From a virus: a stretch of 49,542 nt of DNA. The notes beneath the pieces are model-generated. The model searched no databases. It had not been told where the DNA came from and saw nothing but the letters and a program-made list of their open reading frames with translations. The translations under genes and the position numbers were made by a program. Location of the stretch: IMG/VR virus record IMGVR_UViG_3300043395_002712, positions 1 through 49,542 of that record; one strand, given 5' to 3'. How positions within the stretch are numbered: position 1 is the stretch's first letter; each line of letters opens with the position of its first letter. Shown piece after piece: positions 1 through 7,205 of the stretch.

Positions 1-127
1 TTTGCCATGGGCTCCGAGACTTCCCCACCCTGCAAGCATTCATTCACGCAAAGCACAAAGCGCATTGCTTCAGTCTCTGACAGATTGCCGGCAGCGGCAA
101 TCATCCCAAGACGTATCATACTCTCAA
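1..127. repeat. Terminal direct repeat, left copy (circular closure)
   Basis: These 127 bases are identical to 49416-49542. An exact repeat of 127 bases at both contig ends is typical of a short-read assembler closing a circular molecule with a k-mer of that size. It is less likely to be a biological terminal repeat, because a gene reads uninterrupted across the joined ends. Unique length is therefore about 49,415 bp. Confidence 0.93.
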
Positions 128-191
128 GCAGTCTTGAATGGTTCTCCTCAAACTCTTTTTGAATGTCGTCGATGGTGAATGGTTGTGTCAT
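1..191 (-). CDS. Hypothetical protein, N-terminal part of a gene split by the window ends
   Basis: Reading leftward from ATG at 191, the frame starts MTQPFTIDDIQKEF and continues through the 127-base repeat into the copy at the right end, stopping at 49328. The complete product is 92 residues. Residues 1-24 are unique to this end and Met25 is the apparent start of the piece seen at the right end. The ATG overlaps the stop of the upstream gene (ATGA arrangement), which argues for translational coupling and for this longer start. The product is helical and mildly acidic, with no recognised family. It is one of seven coupled genes read leftward from 1455. Confidence 0.75.
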   Translation of the reverse strand, partial: MTQPFTIDDIQKEFEENHSRLLESMIRLGMIAAAGNLSETEAMRFVLCVNECLQGGEVSEPMA

Positions 192-490
192 TGGATTAGT
201 GGTGGGTTTTGTTTGTAGAGCTGATTGCAGGAAGTGAAGTCAACAGGAATACTGATGGGCTCAGAAAGAACCTTGACCGGATGGAAGGTTCTTGGCATAA
301 GCGTGGACCACGAAGGCGACGTGTAACGTTTGAAGCCCAGGCTGGGATAGCCGACAACAACAAGATCCTCACGCGGGCAGTATCCCCATTCCTCTGCCAT
401 GTACCCAAAGAGCAGGTAAGCCTTGCCTTGGCATTCTGGCCACGTGGGGGCGCGGGGATCATCAAGCGACACCCATTCACCTTGTGTCAT
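188..490 (-). CDS. Hypothetical protein, 100 aa
   Basis: I do not recognise the family. The product is 100 residues and rich in Trp, Tyr and Pro, with an N-terminal MTQGEWVSLDDPRAP and a soluble profile. The start at 490 has a GAGGA Shine-Dalgarno a few bases upstream and overlaps the upstream stop by ATGA. Its own stop overlaps the next ATG (191). Both overlaps place it inside a leftward, translationally coupled operon. Confidence 0.7.
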   Translation of the reverse strand: MTQGEWVSLDDPRAPTWPECQGKAYLLFGYMAEEWGYCPREDLVVVGYPSLGFKRYTSPSWSTLMPRTFHPVKVLSEPISIPVDFTSCNQLYKQNPPLIQ

Positions 491-990
491 GCTTCCTCGG
501 ATTGAATGTCAGCAGTGTAGATGTTAAGCTCCTCATCTAAGGCCCCGCGCTCGCTTTCAGCTGCGTCGTTTAGGGCGCGGGGTCTGGCAAGGCCCCGCAT
601 GGGGCACTTGCGCCAGATCTCAATACCTATCTCCTCCTCCTGCCGGCAGATCGCAGTAAGCGCAGCGCCAACCTCGCCATCCCAGTCACCCTCCTTCGAG
701 AATCCCGCATGGCTGCCATTGACGGTCACGATGTAAGCGTGCTCAAAAGAGCCCTCACGTATTCCCGATCCCGTATAGAACTCATCGATGCTAACCCAGC
801 TGTCTCCTTTCAGTTTGCGTACAGCATCCTCAGCCCTGTTAACAAAGCGCGAGAATCGACGCTGCAAGAGATCACGGGATTCTTGCGTGAATGAGTCAAT
901 GGAAAACGTAGAACAGAGATCCTCGCCGGTATCGGGATCGATCTCCGTGTCGAGCAGGGCAAACAATAAATTGCGAAGAGAGGGGTTCAT
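487..990 (-). CDS. Hypothetical protein, 167 aa
   Basis: The open frame extends further upstream, but I choose ATG 990 (MNPSLRNLLFALLDTE). It has AGGA about nine bases upstream, and longer starts would run through the upstream gene. The protein is acidic, with charged helices in the middle (RDLLQRRFSRFVNRAEDAVR) and an acidic tail. No family was recognised. It follows the 95-residue gene after a 4-base gap and is coupled to the 100-residue gene downstream. Confidence 0.7.
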   Translation of the reverse strand: MNPSLRNLLFALLDTEIDPDTGEDLCSTFSIDSFTQESRDLLQRRFSRFVNRAEDAVRKLKGDSWVSIDEFYTGSGIREGSFEHAYIVTVNGSHAGFSKEGDWDGEVGAALTAICRQEEEIGIEIWRKCPMRGLARPRALNDAAESERGALDEELNIYTADIQSEEA

Positions 991-994
991 GGTT

Positions 995-1282
995 CTATCC
1001 TGCGTTAAATGAACGGCATACAATGCCGGCAGAGATGCTGGCATCAGCTTCTCCCAGGAGGGTGACATTAACATCGCCAATGTGGTCGACCCAGTTATAC
1101 AAGGGAGTGAAGGCAGTACCTTCCCCATCAAGAAGAAAGTATCCATCATAGTCAATACAAAGCTGCCTACCCGTGGCTGGATGCGTTACTCTTGCAATGT
1201 GCTCAGAGCAGGCGCAGACCACAAAACTGTCGTAAGTGTCGTAGTCTTTGTCCACTCTTTGGTAGACTAGGTAGAGGTTCAT
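995..1282 (-). CDS. Hypothetical protein, 95 aa
   Basis: Small soluble protein beginning MNLYLVYQRVDKDYDTYDSF. The pattern of short beta strands, a YDGYF segment and a WVDHIG segment suggests a compact beta-rich fold. I do not recognise a family. The ATG overlaps the stop of the 58-residue gene upstream (ATGA), so it is probably translated by re-initiation. Confidence 0.68.
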   Translation of the reverse strand: MNLYLVYQRVDKDYDTYDSFVVCACSEHIARVTHPATGRQLCIDYDGYFLLDGEGTAFTPLYNWVDHIGDVNVTLLGEADASISAGIVCRSFNAG

Positions 1283-1455
1283 GCCTCCACCTCAACAACA
1301 CGCAAGCGGTCGGGATCAAACCCGATGTCAACGAGATCGTCCATGGCTTCCTCGGCTTCCCGCCTGGTGGCAAAGGCATCGTCGCAGACTTCTTCCCATG
1401 GCGTTAGCCTGCGCTCGAGAAGATCAATGTCGCGAGACTCAATCCTGAAAGGCAT
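1279..1455 (-). CDS. Small hypothetical protein, 58 aa
   Basis: A 58-codon gene reading MPFRIESRDIDLLERRL and ending in VVEVEA. It is preceded by a strong Shine-Dalgarno (AAGGAGG) seven bases before ATG 1455, and its stop overlaps the next start. The predicted transcript from the promoter at 1483-1511 begins about 21 bases upstream, making this the first gene of the leftward operon that crosses the contig junction. It is acidic and probably helical; function unknown. Confidence 0.72.
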   Translation of the reverse strand: MPFRIESRDIDLLERRLTPWEEVCDDAFATRREAEEAMDDLVDIGFDPDRLRVVEVEA

Positions 1456-1482
1456 GGATGCCTCCTTGTGGTGTACGAGAGA

Positions 1483-1533
1483 ATACTAGCAGCTCATGGC
1501 CGCTCATGCAATGCCGAGGCAAGAAGCGCTTAA
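1483..1533 (-). promoter_or_regulatory. Promoter with upstream TTAAGC box (39-bp class)
   Basis: On the minus strand the -35 TTGCAT (1506-1511) and -10 TAGTAT (1483-1488) are separated by 17 bp. The box TGTTAAGC ends 39 bp upstream of the -10 (GCTTAA on the plus strand at 1528-1533) and is preceded by ACAAAG. The predicted transcription start near 1476 leaves a leader of about 21 nt before ATG 1455. This is one of seven matching sites in the genome. Confidence 0.7.
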
Positions 1534-1603
1534 CACTTTGTTGCAGTATGGGGGCATGGGCCGGGATCGGCCGGGGGCGGAGAACGGGCGGTAACATGCC
1601 GCC

Positions 1604-1906
1604 ATGGCAGACGACAACCCCCAGCACAGAGGAGTCCCGGGCTGGGCCGGGCCTCTGCTCATCGGTCTCGTGGTCGCTGTCGCCGGCAGCTTCCTGGGAG
1701 CGGTCACGGGGTTCGCGACCATGACGGGACAGCAAAACGTGAAGCTCGCAGAGCTGACAGCAAAGTTCGAGAGCTGGTGCGACAGAATCAAAGAACAGAT
1801 AGGCGGTATCAAAGAAAGCATTGATAACGTCAGAGAAGAGAATAAGGAGCAGGACGCAGAGATCGACCGTCTTCGGGAGATACTGCGCCTGCCCCATAAT
1901 CGCTAG
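1604..1906 (+). CDS. Small membrane-anchored coiled-coil protein, 100 aa
   Basis: The N-terminus is short and soluble, then residues about 16-40 form one hydrophobic helix with small residues (GPLLIGLVVAVAGSFLGAV). After about residue 45 comes a charged heptad-like coiled coil (EQIGGIKESIDN, EENKEQDAEIDRLREIL). The single membrane span plus coiled coil resembles phage Rz-like or holin-associated proteins, or superinfection-exclusion proteins, but nothing identifies it firmly. It is alone on the plus strand, diverges from the operon starting at 1455, and converges on the haloperoxidase gene with a 4-base overlap of the ends. Confidence 0.65.
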   Translation: MADDNPQHRGVPGWAGPLLIGLVVAVAGSFLGAVTGFATMTGQQNVKLAELTAKFESWCDRIKEQIGGIKESIDNVREENKEQDAEIDRLREILRLPHNR

Positions 1907-3246
1907 ATCGTTACAGGCACCCCATCGAATCCGATGAAGGTCGTCTCGCCCCAGGGAGCCAGCCGCAGTCGCGCTGCCTCTTGCTTCTTGCGGCGCAGTA
2001 GACGCACGGCCGCGTCCTGACCCAGCATGAGGCCACGCACCACGTCGTAGCGATCATGTACGCCCATAGCCACACGCCCAAAGCCCTTATTCCAGGCCAG
2101 CTTGTCTAGCTCTCCGTGCGTGGTGAGAGTATTGGAATTGGCAGCGATGAGCGAAAGCCCATCGGGGCTGGCCTGTATGGGGCCACGGGTGGTCGAGAGC
2201 GACCCATCGGGCAGCTTGATGCTGACTGGGAAAGGAAGCTCGGGCCAGGGGACGTTCTTCCTGAACGCCTTAGCCACCGTGATCTCCGCGCCGGCAGTGG
2301 CCGCATGACCGCTCGGGAAGCGCGGGTGCGGCGGAGCACCCTCAGCCACCAGTACAGGCAACCTCCCGCCCCAACGCGCCAGCAGAGGCGCCCCCCGCTC
2401 CATCCAGAGGGAGTGCAGACGCTCCGGGTACTTCAGGAGCTGCTCGGGCCGTGCGCGGCGCCGCTCCGGCTGCGGCTGCCATTTGACCGCCCAGCAATCA
2501 CGGAACGCTTCATCAGATGCCTCAGCGAGCAGGCATTGAACATGCACGGGACCGCCATAATCAATAAACCCATTCTCTGCCGGCAGATCAGGAAATAGCG
2601 TGCTGCGGGCGATCTTGAGGTTGTCGAGCATCTGTAGCGCGCACAGCCCCATGAAGTACGGGGGGTCGGCATGTACGGCCGAGGCCAGCGCACGCGGCGA
2701 GTTCAGATAGACCGAGGCGCCGTAGGTCTGAAGCTCGATGGGATTCCCCGCAAGCATGGCGTCGCGGGTTTGCTCAGTGGTGGCGTATTCACCCGTGCGC
2801 AGCTTATAGCGCTGCTCAATCTTTACGCCCCCAAGCTCAATATCGAGCAGCAGGAGTTGAGAGATGTAAGGTTCAGGATTGTCTTCCTGATCCCGCTGCC
2901 GGAACAATGCCGCCGGGCGCGTGGGCCCCCCAAGATACTGCTCAAGCCCCTCCAAGGGGTTCCCATTCTCCTGTGTGTACTTGCGAATCTCCCGCCATCC
3001 AAGATCACGCACAGACAACAGATACGCGATCTCGATATGCGAGGCCGCAGTTTCGGGGGAATCATCATCGGGGCAGGTCTCGTATCCCGCCGGTGGGGCG
3101 ATAGCCACCCCAATCTGTGGCGACACGAGCTTCATACGCCCCGTGCGCAGATCCCGTAGTGCCGCTTGCCGGCGATCGGGAGGGAGGAGCAGCGCTGCGG
3201 TTAAAGCAGCGGCATCGTGAGACTTGTTGAAGGGCAGGTTTGTCAT
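1903..3246 (-). CDS. Vanadium-dependent haloperoxidase-like enzyme (PAP2 superfamily), 447 aa
   Basis: The C-terminal half carries the vanadate-pocket signature of vanadium haloperoxidases and PAP2 phosphatases. This includes a Lys-Trp pair (Lys255) followed by Arg-Pro (266-267), PSGH at 311-314, and Arg391-x5-His397-x3-Asp401 in the segment GRVAMGVHDRYD. His397 would be the vanadate ligand and His314 the acid-base histidine. The upstream segment SQLLLLDIELGG (129-140) and the overall length of about 450 residues match bacterial haloperoxidases better than short PAP2 phosphatases. In characterised members the reaction is hydrogen-peroxide-dependent oxidation of bromide, chloride or iodide to hypohalous acid. 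No signal peptide is visible, so the protein is predicted to be cytoplasmic. In a phage this would be an auxiliary metabolic gene. A virion role or acid-phosphatase activity is possible. Confidence 0.85.
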   Translation of the reverse strand: MTNLPFNKSHDAAALTAALLLPPDRRQAALRDLRTGRMKLVSPQIGVAIAPPAGYETCPDDDSPETAASHIEIAYLLSVRDLGWREIRKYTQENGNPLEGLEQYLGGPTRPAALFRQRDQEDNPEPYISQLLLLDIELGGVKIEQRYKLRTGEYATTEQTRDAMLAGNPIELQTYGASVYLNSPRALASAVHADPPYFMGLCALQMLDNLKIARSTLFPDLPAENGFIDYGGPVHVQCLLAEASDEAFRDCWAVKWQPQPERRRARPEQLLKYPERLHSLWMERGAPLLARWGGRLPVLVAEGAPPHPRFPSGHAATAGAEITVAKAFRKNVPWPELPFPVSIKLPDGSLSTTRGPIQASPDGLSLIAANSNTLTTHGELDKLAWNKGFGRVAMGVHDRYDVVRGLMLGQDAAVRLLRRKKQEAARLRLAPWGETTFIGFDGVPVTI

Positions 3247-3279
3247 AGAGCGGGCCTGGTGACAGAATGTAGGCCAGCG

Positions 3280-3537
3280 TCATTGTACTGCACTTGCTCT
3301 TGCTGCAACCTTTTCTTTCAAGAGCCTTCGTGCGCGGCGCAGCTCAAAAGCTGCCCGCTGTCTGGAGGAGCCTTCCGCAAGTGATACGGAAAAGCCGAGC
3401 ACTCCGTCGCTCTCCGAGACTTCCCAGAGGCCCCAGGTGATAAGAACACAATCTTCACCCAAGCAAAGAATCGTCCTATCCCATCCGCGACGCGATTTTT
3501 TTGATCTGCGGGTTGTCCGAGGAAGTTCGGTTTTCAT
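3280..3537 (-). CDS. Hypothetical basic protein, 85 aa
   Basis: Small, strongly basic product with an Arg/Lys-rich N-terminus (TTRRSKKSRRGW), a central hydrophobic strand (LCLGEDCVLITWGLWEV) and a basic C-terminal helix. Charge suggests nucleic-acid contact, but no family was recognised. The start at 3537 overlaps the upstream stop (ATGA) and the gene ends 34 bases before the haloperoxidase start. Confidence 0.6.
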   Translation of the reverse strand: MKTELPRTTRRSKKSRRGWDRTILCLGEDCVLITWGLWEVSESDGVLGFSVSLAEGSSRQRAAFELRRARRLLKEKVAARASAVQ

Positions 3538-3809
3538 AGAGCAGATTGTGAAATGAACTCGTCGTAGCTCAGGCCCAGGTTCCGGGTCGGCAATGGGCGA
3601 CCAGGATCCAGAGCCCGAACGGAGTCATTGTACTTGAAGCGCCTTTTTTCTCCAGGATTATTGTCGGCGTGAACGGCGGTCTGTCTCGAAGTCTTGATCC
3701 ACCACCTTTCGTTGTAGTAAAATATCTCCTCTTCACGCAGGTAGCGAAACTGTGTGCGCCTGTGAGGCGTCTTCATAACGTCTTGGTTCGCCGGTATAAT
3801 GTTAGGCAT
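3534..3809 (-). CDS. Hypothetical protein with HNH-like C-terminal remnant, 91 aa
   Basis: The N-terminal half is aromatic and charged (RYLREEEIFYYNERWW). The C-terminal stretch ending NLGLSYDEFI closely resembles the end of the HNH-like segment in the neighbouring 172-residue protein (NLALSYTRFS). I infer a decayed or divergent relative of HNH endonucleases, but no catalytic His/Asn set is visible. It overlaps the upstream gene by 8 bases and the downstream gene by ATGA. Confidence 0.55.
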   Translation of the reverse strand: MPNIIPANQDVMKTPHRRTQFRYLREEEIFYYNERWWIKTSRQTAVHADNNPGEKRRFKYNDSVRALDPGRPLPTRNLGLSYDEFISQSAL

Positions 3810-4320
3810 CGCAAGCCTCCTCCGTCAACCCCGCTTCTATTGCAAGCATTTCCTCTTCCATGCGAGTGTTCACAGCATCGATCGCCTCTTGCCTTGAGTC
3901 GTATCGCCCCACGAGCTTGCGACCATATCTGCCGTACCAGCACCCCTCGGTTCTGGAATAGCGGACGTTGATCCCCGGGACCTTCTTGGGCCGTCGCCGT
4001 TTCCCCGAATGCCGGGGGGTGGAGAACCGGGTGTAGCTCAGCGCGAGGTTGTCGGCCCTGAGGTTCTGACGGTTCTGATCGACCGGGACCACAAACTTCG
4101 GGGCGGGGTCGGCCCCATGGAGCAGCGCCCAGGCCACCGCTGCGGCGTCGTGGTAGCGGCCGGCGGCGAACACCAGGGGTCTGTTCCAGTGCGTGGTCCC
4201 TGCCGCCTCGCCGGCCCCCCTGGGCCCAAGCTGCCGGCGGTAGGTGATCGCCCCGGTGAGCGGGTCGTAGCGGAACAGCTCCCGCAGCAGAGCCACGGGA
4301 GGGAGCGGGCGGGCGGTCAT
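3802..4320 (-). CDS. HNH/AP2-type homing-endonuclease-like protein, probably catalytically degenerate, 172 aa
   Basis: The N-terminal ~100 residues follow the layout of phage HNH endonucleases: an LFRYDPLTGAITYRR opening, then AVAWALLHGADP, then VDQNRQNLRADNLALS. The usual Asp-His pair before the Asn-rich loop is Val-Asp-Gln here, so the first catalytic His is missing. A basic linker (KRRRPKK) leads to an AP2-like DNA-binding segment, GINVRYSRTEGCWYGRYGRK, then a helix (SRQEAIDAV). In the family this architecture makes site-specific DNA nicks or breaks. Here I infer DNA binding with doubtful nuclease activity. It lies in an overlapping operon, 4 bases into the upstream gene. Confidence 0.7.
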   Translation of the reverse strand: MTARPLPPVALLRELFRYDPLTGAITYRRQLGPRGAGEAAGTTHWNRPLVFAAGRYHDAAAVAWALLHGADPAPKFVVPVDQNRQNLRADNLALSYTRFSTPRHSGKRRRPKKVPGINVRYSRTEGCWYGRYGRKLVGRYDSRQEAIDAVNTRMEEEMLAIEAGLTEEACDA

Positions 4321-4601
4321 GGGCGGCGGTCACCCCGCTGCGGAGACGTGAGGATCAGCACGAACCCGAGCGCTGCTGCCGGCATGGCAATGGCCAGAGT
4401 GGGAGTGGACGCGGCGATAACGAAGGCCGCTGAAGCAATGGCGATTCTTAGCACGAAGAGAAAAAGGTGTAGTGGTTTGCGTGAGAGTGCTTCTAGGGTT
4501 TGATCGACTATGTTGCGCGAGAGGTAAAGGGAGAAAAGGGAGAGAATGACAAAGATCAGATTCCAGTGAGCCATCAGGAATTGCTTGATGTGGTCAGGCA
4601 T
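4317..4601 (-). CDS. Small integral membrane protein, 94 aa
   Basis: Three hydrophobic stretches are visible: residues about 12-28 (WNLIFVILSLFSLYL), 45-62 and 65-82 (ALGFVLILT). Short charged loops separate them and the C-terminus is basic. It could be holin-like or a membrane modulator, but it is far from the lysis genes and no family was recognised. The ATG lies inside the end of the preceding 59-residue gene (28-base overlap). Confidence 0.6.
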   Translation of the reverse strand: MPDHIKQFLMAHWNLIFVILSLFSLYLSRNIVDQTLEALSRKPLHLFLFVLRIAIASAAFVIAASTPTLAIAMPAAALGFVLILTSPQRGDRRP

Positions 4602-4753
4602 GGTTCCTCTCCATCGGGTAGGACGTGTACTTGACTGCCGGCGCAGGAAGTAAGCGCGGCGCCAAGGGCAAGTGTGTTCATTTCGCTGCGTGATCCATAA
4701 CAGATCACCTTGGCATGATCGTCATTGACGATCCAGAGGTTAAAGCGTTTCAT
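4574..4753 (-). CDS. Small hypothetical protein, 59 aa
   Basis: Frame beginning MKRFNLWIVNDDHAKVICYG and ending in LTTSSNS, overlapping the coiled-coil gene upstream by 14 bases and the membrane-protein gene downstream by 28 bases. It fills what would otherwise be a gap of about 140 bases in a tightly packed operon. The start has only a weak GGAA ribosome site. The beta-alpha pattern (FNLWIVND, then SRSEMNTLALGAAL) looks like real protein; function unknown. Confidence 0.55.
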   Translation of the reverse strand: MKRFNLWIVNDDHAKVICYGSRSEMNTLALGAALTSCAGSQVHVLPDGEEPCLTTSSNS

Positions 4754-5384
4754 CAGGGTTCCGGTCGTAAACTACTGTCGTCTCTGAGCCGTTAGGAAGC
4801 GTGACAAGAATGCCAACCATGTTCGGGATGGATTCTCCTATGCCAAACCTCGTCCAGCCCAGTCTAAACCTTGGCCATTGTCCTTCATCTTCCCCTTGCC
4901 ATTCTTCGACCGTGGCGGCGGGCTCAGTGAGAATAGGCTGCCCCTCTGGCTCCTTCCGGGTAACAGCAAAGGGAGGTTTATCCAGCGGTTTTAGCTCCCA
5001 GGACATCGGATCCTCGGGAGGACATAGAGTACCAGAAACAGACTCATCAGCATTCTCGCCTCCCTCCAGAGCTTGCAAGCGCAGCTCCATGTCAGTGATG
5101 CAATCGCTGACGGCATGGGATCCCGAAACAAGCTGCTCCATGGCTTCTTTGAGTAGCCGCAGATCAGTCCGGTGCTCATTCAGTCTTTCTTCGATGCCCT
5201 CGCGAGGGGCTTGAACTTCGGCAAGGGCAACACTGATCTCAGTGATGGAATTGCCGTGGGCTGAAGTCAGCTCGCGCTGAACATGCACAAGGCTCTCAAG
5301 ATTCGCCAGAACCTTGGAAATACCCTCAATGCGATCGTTCAGATGCTGGAGCTTCCTTCGTGCTTCCAGGTCTACAAGGCTCAT
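4740..5384 (-). CDS. Coiled-coil protein, 214 aa
   Basis: Residues about 1-110 are a long charged helix with heptad character (LQHLNDRIEGISKVLANLES, ERLNEHRTDLRLLKEAME). A Pro-rich linker then leads to a beta-rich C-terminal domain with Trp (FRLGWTRFGIG, NMVGILVTLPNG). Longer starts at 5420 and 5411 are open, but they overlap the predicted -10 at 5410-5415. I therefore prefer ATG 5384, about 19 nt downstream of the predicted transcript start. Family unknown; a structural or scaffolding role is only a guess from the coiled coil. Confidence 0.62.
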   Translation of the reverse strand: MSLVDLEARRKLQHLNDRIEGISKVLANLESLVHVQRELTSAHGNSITEISVALAEVQAPREGIEERLNEHRTDLRLLKEAMEQLVSGSHAVSDCITDMELRLQALEGGENADESVSGTLCPPEDPMSWELKPLDKPPFAVTRKEPEGQPILTEPAATVEEWQGEDEGQWPRFRLGWTRFGIGESIPNMVGILVTLPNGSETTVVYDRNPDETL

Positions 5385-5409
5385 GGGGTGTTTGTGTGTG
5401 GACAATGCC

Positions 5410-5460
5410 ATTATGGCCACAAGAGAGAGGTGATGGCAAGACGCTGTGACAGTCCCTTAA
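5410..5460 (-). promoter_or_regulatory. Promoter with upstream TTAAG box (39-bp class)
   Basis: Minus-strand -35 TTGCCA (5434-5439), 18-bp spacer, -10 CATAAT (5410-5415, five of six matches to TATAAT). The box TAACTGTTAAGG lies 39 bp upstream of the -10 (5455-5460). It sits in the 79-base gap between the helicase stop and the coiled-coil gene, so it separates those two genes transcriptionally. Confidence 0.6.
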
Positions 5461-5463
5461 CAG

Positions 5464-6894
5464 TTAGTAACCTTGCTCGATGAGCGCTTGCGTGCGGCAG
5501 TAGCCCCAGGGGAGCCCCAGAGCCCGCTCCACTCGCCGACATTGCCCCTCTTCGAGTCCCTCGGGGTTGGAGGCGAACGGCCAGAGGATCGCGGGGCTGT
5601 AGCCCTTTGTCTCCACGAGGTAGAGATTCTTGTTGGCTGATCTGACTCGCTTTAGCAAGCGCTCCTCGTATATCTCGTGGATTGATAGCTCTTTGAGCGC
5701 TCTTTTGTTGCCTCGTGCAACCGTGACGCGCTCGGGAGCGGGGGGTTTCTCTGTGATCTCGCCGTTATCACTGACGTGCAGATGCCCCGTGCGAAACTTG
5801 ACTTTGCCTTCTAGTGTCCAGTCAATCGGCTCATGCGGCAATGGGAGCTTCTCCCAGCAGTCGCTGTGAACGATGATGATGGCTTTCTTGTCCGGGTTGC
5901 TCTTGTCGGTTCTCAGCACGCGCCCCACAAGCTGCTTCCAGAGTCTCAGCGACTGCGTGGGGCGAATGAGCTGTAGACACGTTGCTGCCGGCAGGTCGAG
6001 ACCTTCATCGATGAGCGCAACGCTGACAATTACTTTCAGACCGCCGGCACTGAAGCGATCGAAGGCACTCTCCCTGGCGGCTTCTGGTGTCGTGCCAATG
6101 ATAACCTCAGCGCTAACACCGCGAGAGTTGTATTCTCTGGCGATCTCGTGCGCGTGCTCAATGCTAACCGTGACCGTGATCGTGGGGTGCAGATCAGGGT
6201 TGTAGTGCAGCAGATCGCGCAGGAAGTCGCCTTGAACTTCTACAATGCGCTCCTCGATAACACTCTGCTTATAGTCTCCCCCCTGCTTCGGAACGCCTTG
6301 CGTATCAACGACAGCGTCCTCTGCTGCCACCATTCGATACCAGCAGAGTGCTTTTGCATCCATCAGCTCCTTGGGCTGCGGACCATGGATGAGCTTTGTG
6401 ACCCCAAACTTGCCTAGTCCGGCACCCGTGGGAGTGATGGGAGTAGCACTGAGTAGCCCAAAGAAGGAGGGCTGAAGTTCTTTGATGATGCGTTGATACG
6501 AGGGGGCTTGTATATGATGCCCCTCATCAAGGATTAGAACTCTGCCACGAAAGCTGGGAATAGCAGTGGGACGTTTCGCTAAAGTAGGCATCATGGTGAC
6601 CATGATGCCCCGATCTTCCGTGGTACGGCTTGCTGTGTAGAAGCCCACGGGCTCCTCACAGTGTTGCCGGCAGGATGCGGCAAGCTGCTTGATGATCTCG
6701 TTGCGATGTGCAGCGAGAAGCGCCTGATAGCCGTAACTGCGGTAGTATTTAACGATGTCGGCGCCCATGACAGTTTTTCCGCTGCCGGTCGGACTTACAA
6801 GGCATGGTGCGCCTCCCTCGTTCATATGCTCGATTGTTTGATAGACGAGCTTTTGTTGATCCCCCCTGAGAATAAATGGACGGGTTTTGGTCAT
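5464..6894 (-). CDS. Superfamily 2 DNA helicase, 476 aa
   Basis: Two RecA-like domains are visible. Motif I is SPTGSGKT (residues 34-41), motif II is DEGH (123-126, a DExH box), motif III is SATP (149-152), and motif VI is QLVGRVLRT (321-329). The Q-tip segment at residues 10-20 (LRGDQQKLVY) is typical of phage UvsW/SSL2-like helicases. The expected role is ATP-dependent unwinding or branch migration during replication or recombination, in the cytoplasm. It overlaps the upstream gene by 4 bases, and its distance from the RusA resolvase gene (six genes, same strand) fits a joint role in processing branched DNA. Confidence 0.92.
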   Translation of the reverse strand: MTKTRPFILRGDQQKLVYQTIEHMNEGGAPCLVSPTGSGKTVMGADIVKYYRSYGYQALLAAHRNEIIKQLAASCRQHCEEPVGFYTASRTTEDRGIMVTMMPTLAKRPTAIPSFRGRVLILDEGHHIQAPSYQRIIKELQPSFFGLLSATPITPTGAGLGKFGVTKLIHGPQPKELMDAKALCWYRMVAAEDAVVDTQGVPKQGGDYKQSVIEERIVEVQGDFLRDLLHYNPDLHPTITVTVSIEHAHEIAREYNSRGVSAEVIIGTTPEAARESAFDRFSAGGLKVIVSVALIDEGLDLPAATCLQLIRPTQSLRLWKQLVGRVLRTDKSNPDKKAIIIVHSDCWEKLPLPHEPIDWTLEGKVKFRTGHLHVSDNGEITEKPPAPERVTVARGNKRALKELSIHEIYEERLLKRVRSANKNLYLVETKGYSPAILWPFASNPEGLEEGQCRRVERALGLPWGYCRTQALIEQGY

Positions 6895-7205
6895 ACCTCC
6901 CTGTAGCGGGTGAAGACTATGGACTTGCTGACGACCACGCTGCTGATAAACTTGCCCAGTTCGTTACGACCTGGGATCACTGGAGCAATCTGCTCTTCGC
7001 GCTCCCAGCGAACGGACCAGCCGCCCTCTCGTAATAGTCGGTGGACCAAAAGACAAGCCATTCCTTCGCTTGCGAAAGGCATGATGGGCCTCAGTAGCTC
7101 CAGGAGCGCGGGAATGTCCGGCCTGATAACCTGCGTGACAGTTTCGATCCCTTCCGGCGAAAGGCCACGCGACTCTTGCACGCAAAACACGTCAGAGAGC
7201 TTCAC
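6891..7205 (-). CDS. Hypothetical protein, 104 aa
   Basis: Soluble, mixed alpha/beta product with MKLSDVFCVQESRG at the start, a central hydrophobic helix (ALLELLRPIMPFASEGMACL) and a C-terminal FTRYREV. No family was recognised. It overlaps the helicase ATG by 4 bases and the upstream 65-residue gene by 4 bases, so it is translated as part of the helicase operon. The segment WSVRWEREEQIAPVI hints at a small DNA- or nucleotide-associated fold, but I would not name one. Confidence 0.65.
   Translation of the reverse strand: MKLSDVFCVQESRGLSPEGIETVTQVIRPDIPALLELLRPIMPFASEGMACLLVHRLLREGGWSVRWEREEQIAPVIPGRNELGKFISSVVVSKSIVFTRYREV

Noticed and set aside
3773-4333. Second long minus-strand frame over the HNH-like gene
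   Set aside because: Arg/Pro/Gly-rich shadow of GC-rich coding DNA; the 172-residue frame has recognisable domain elements.
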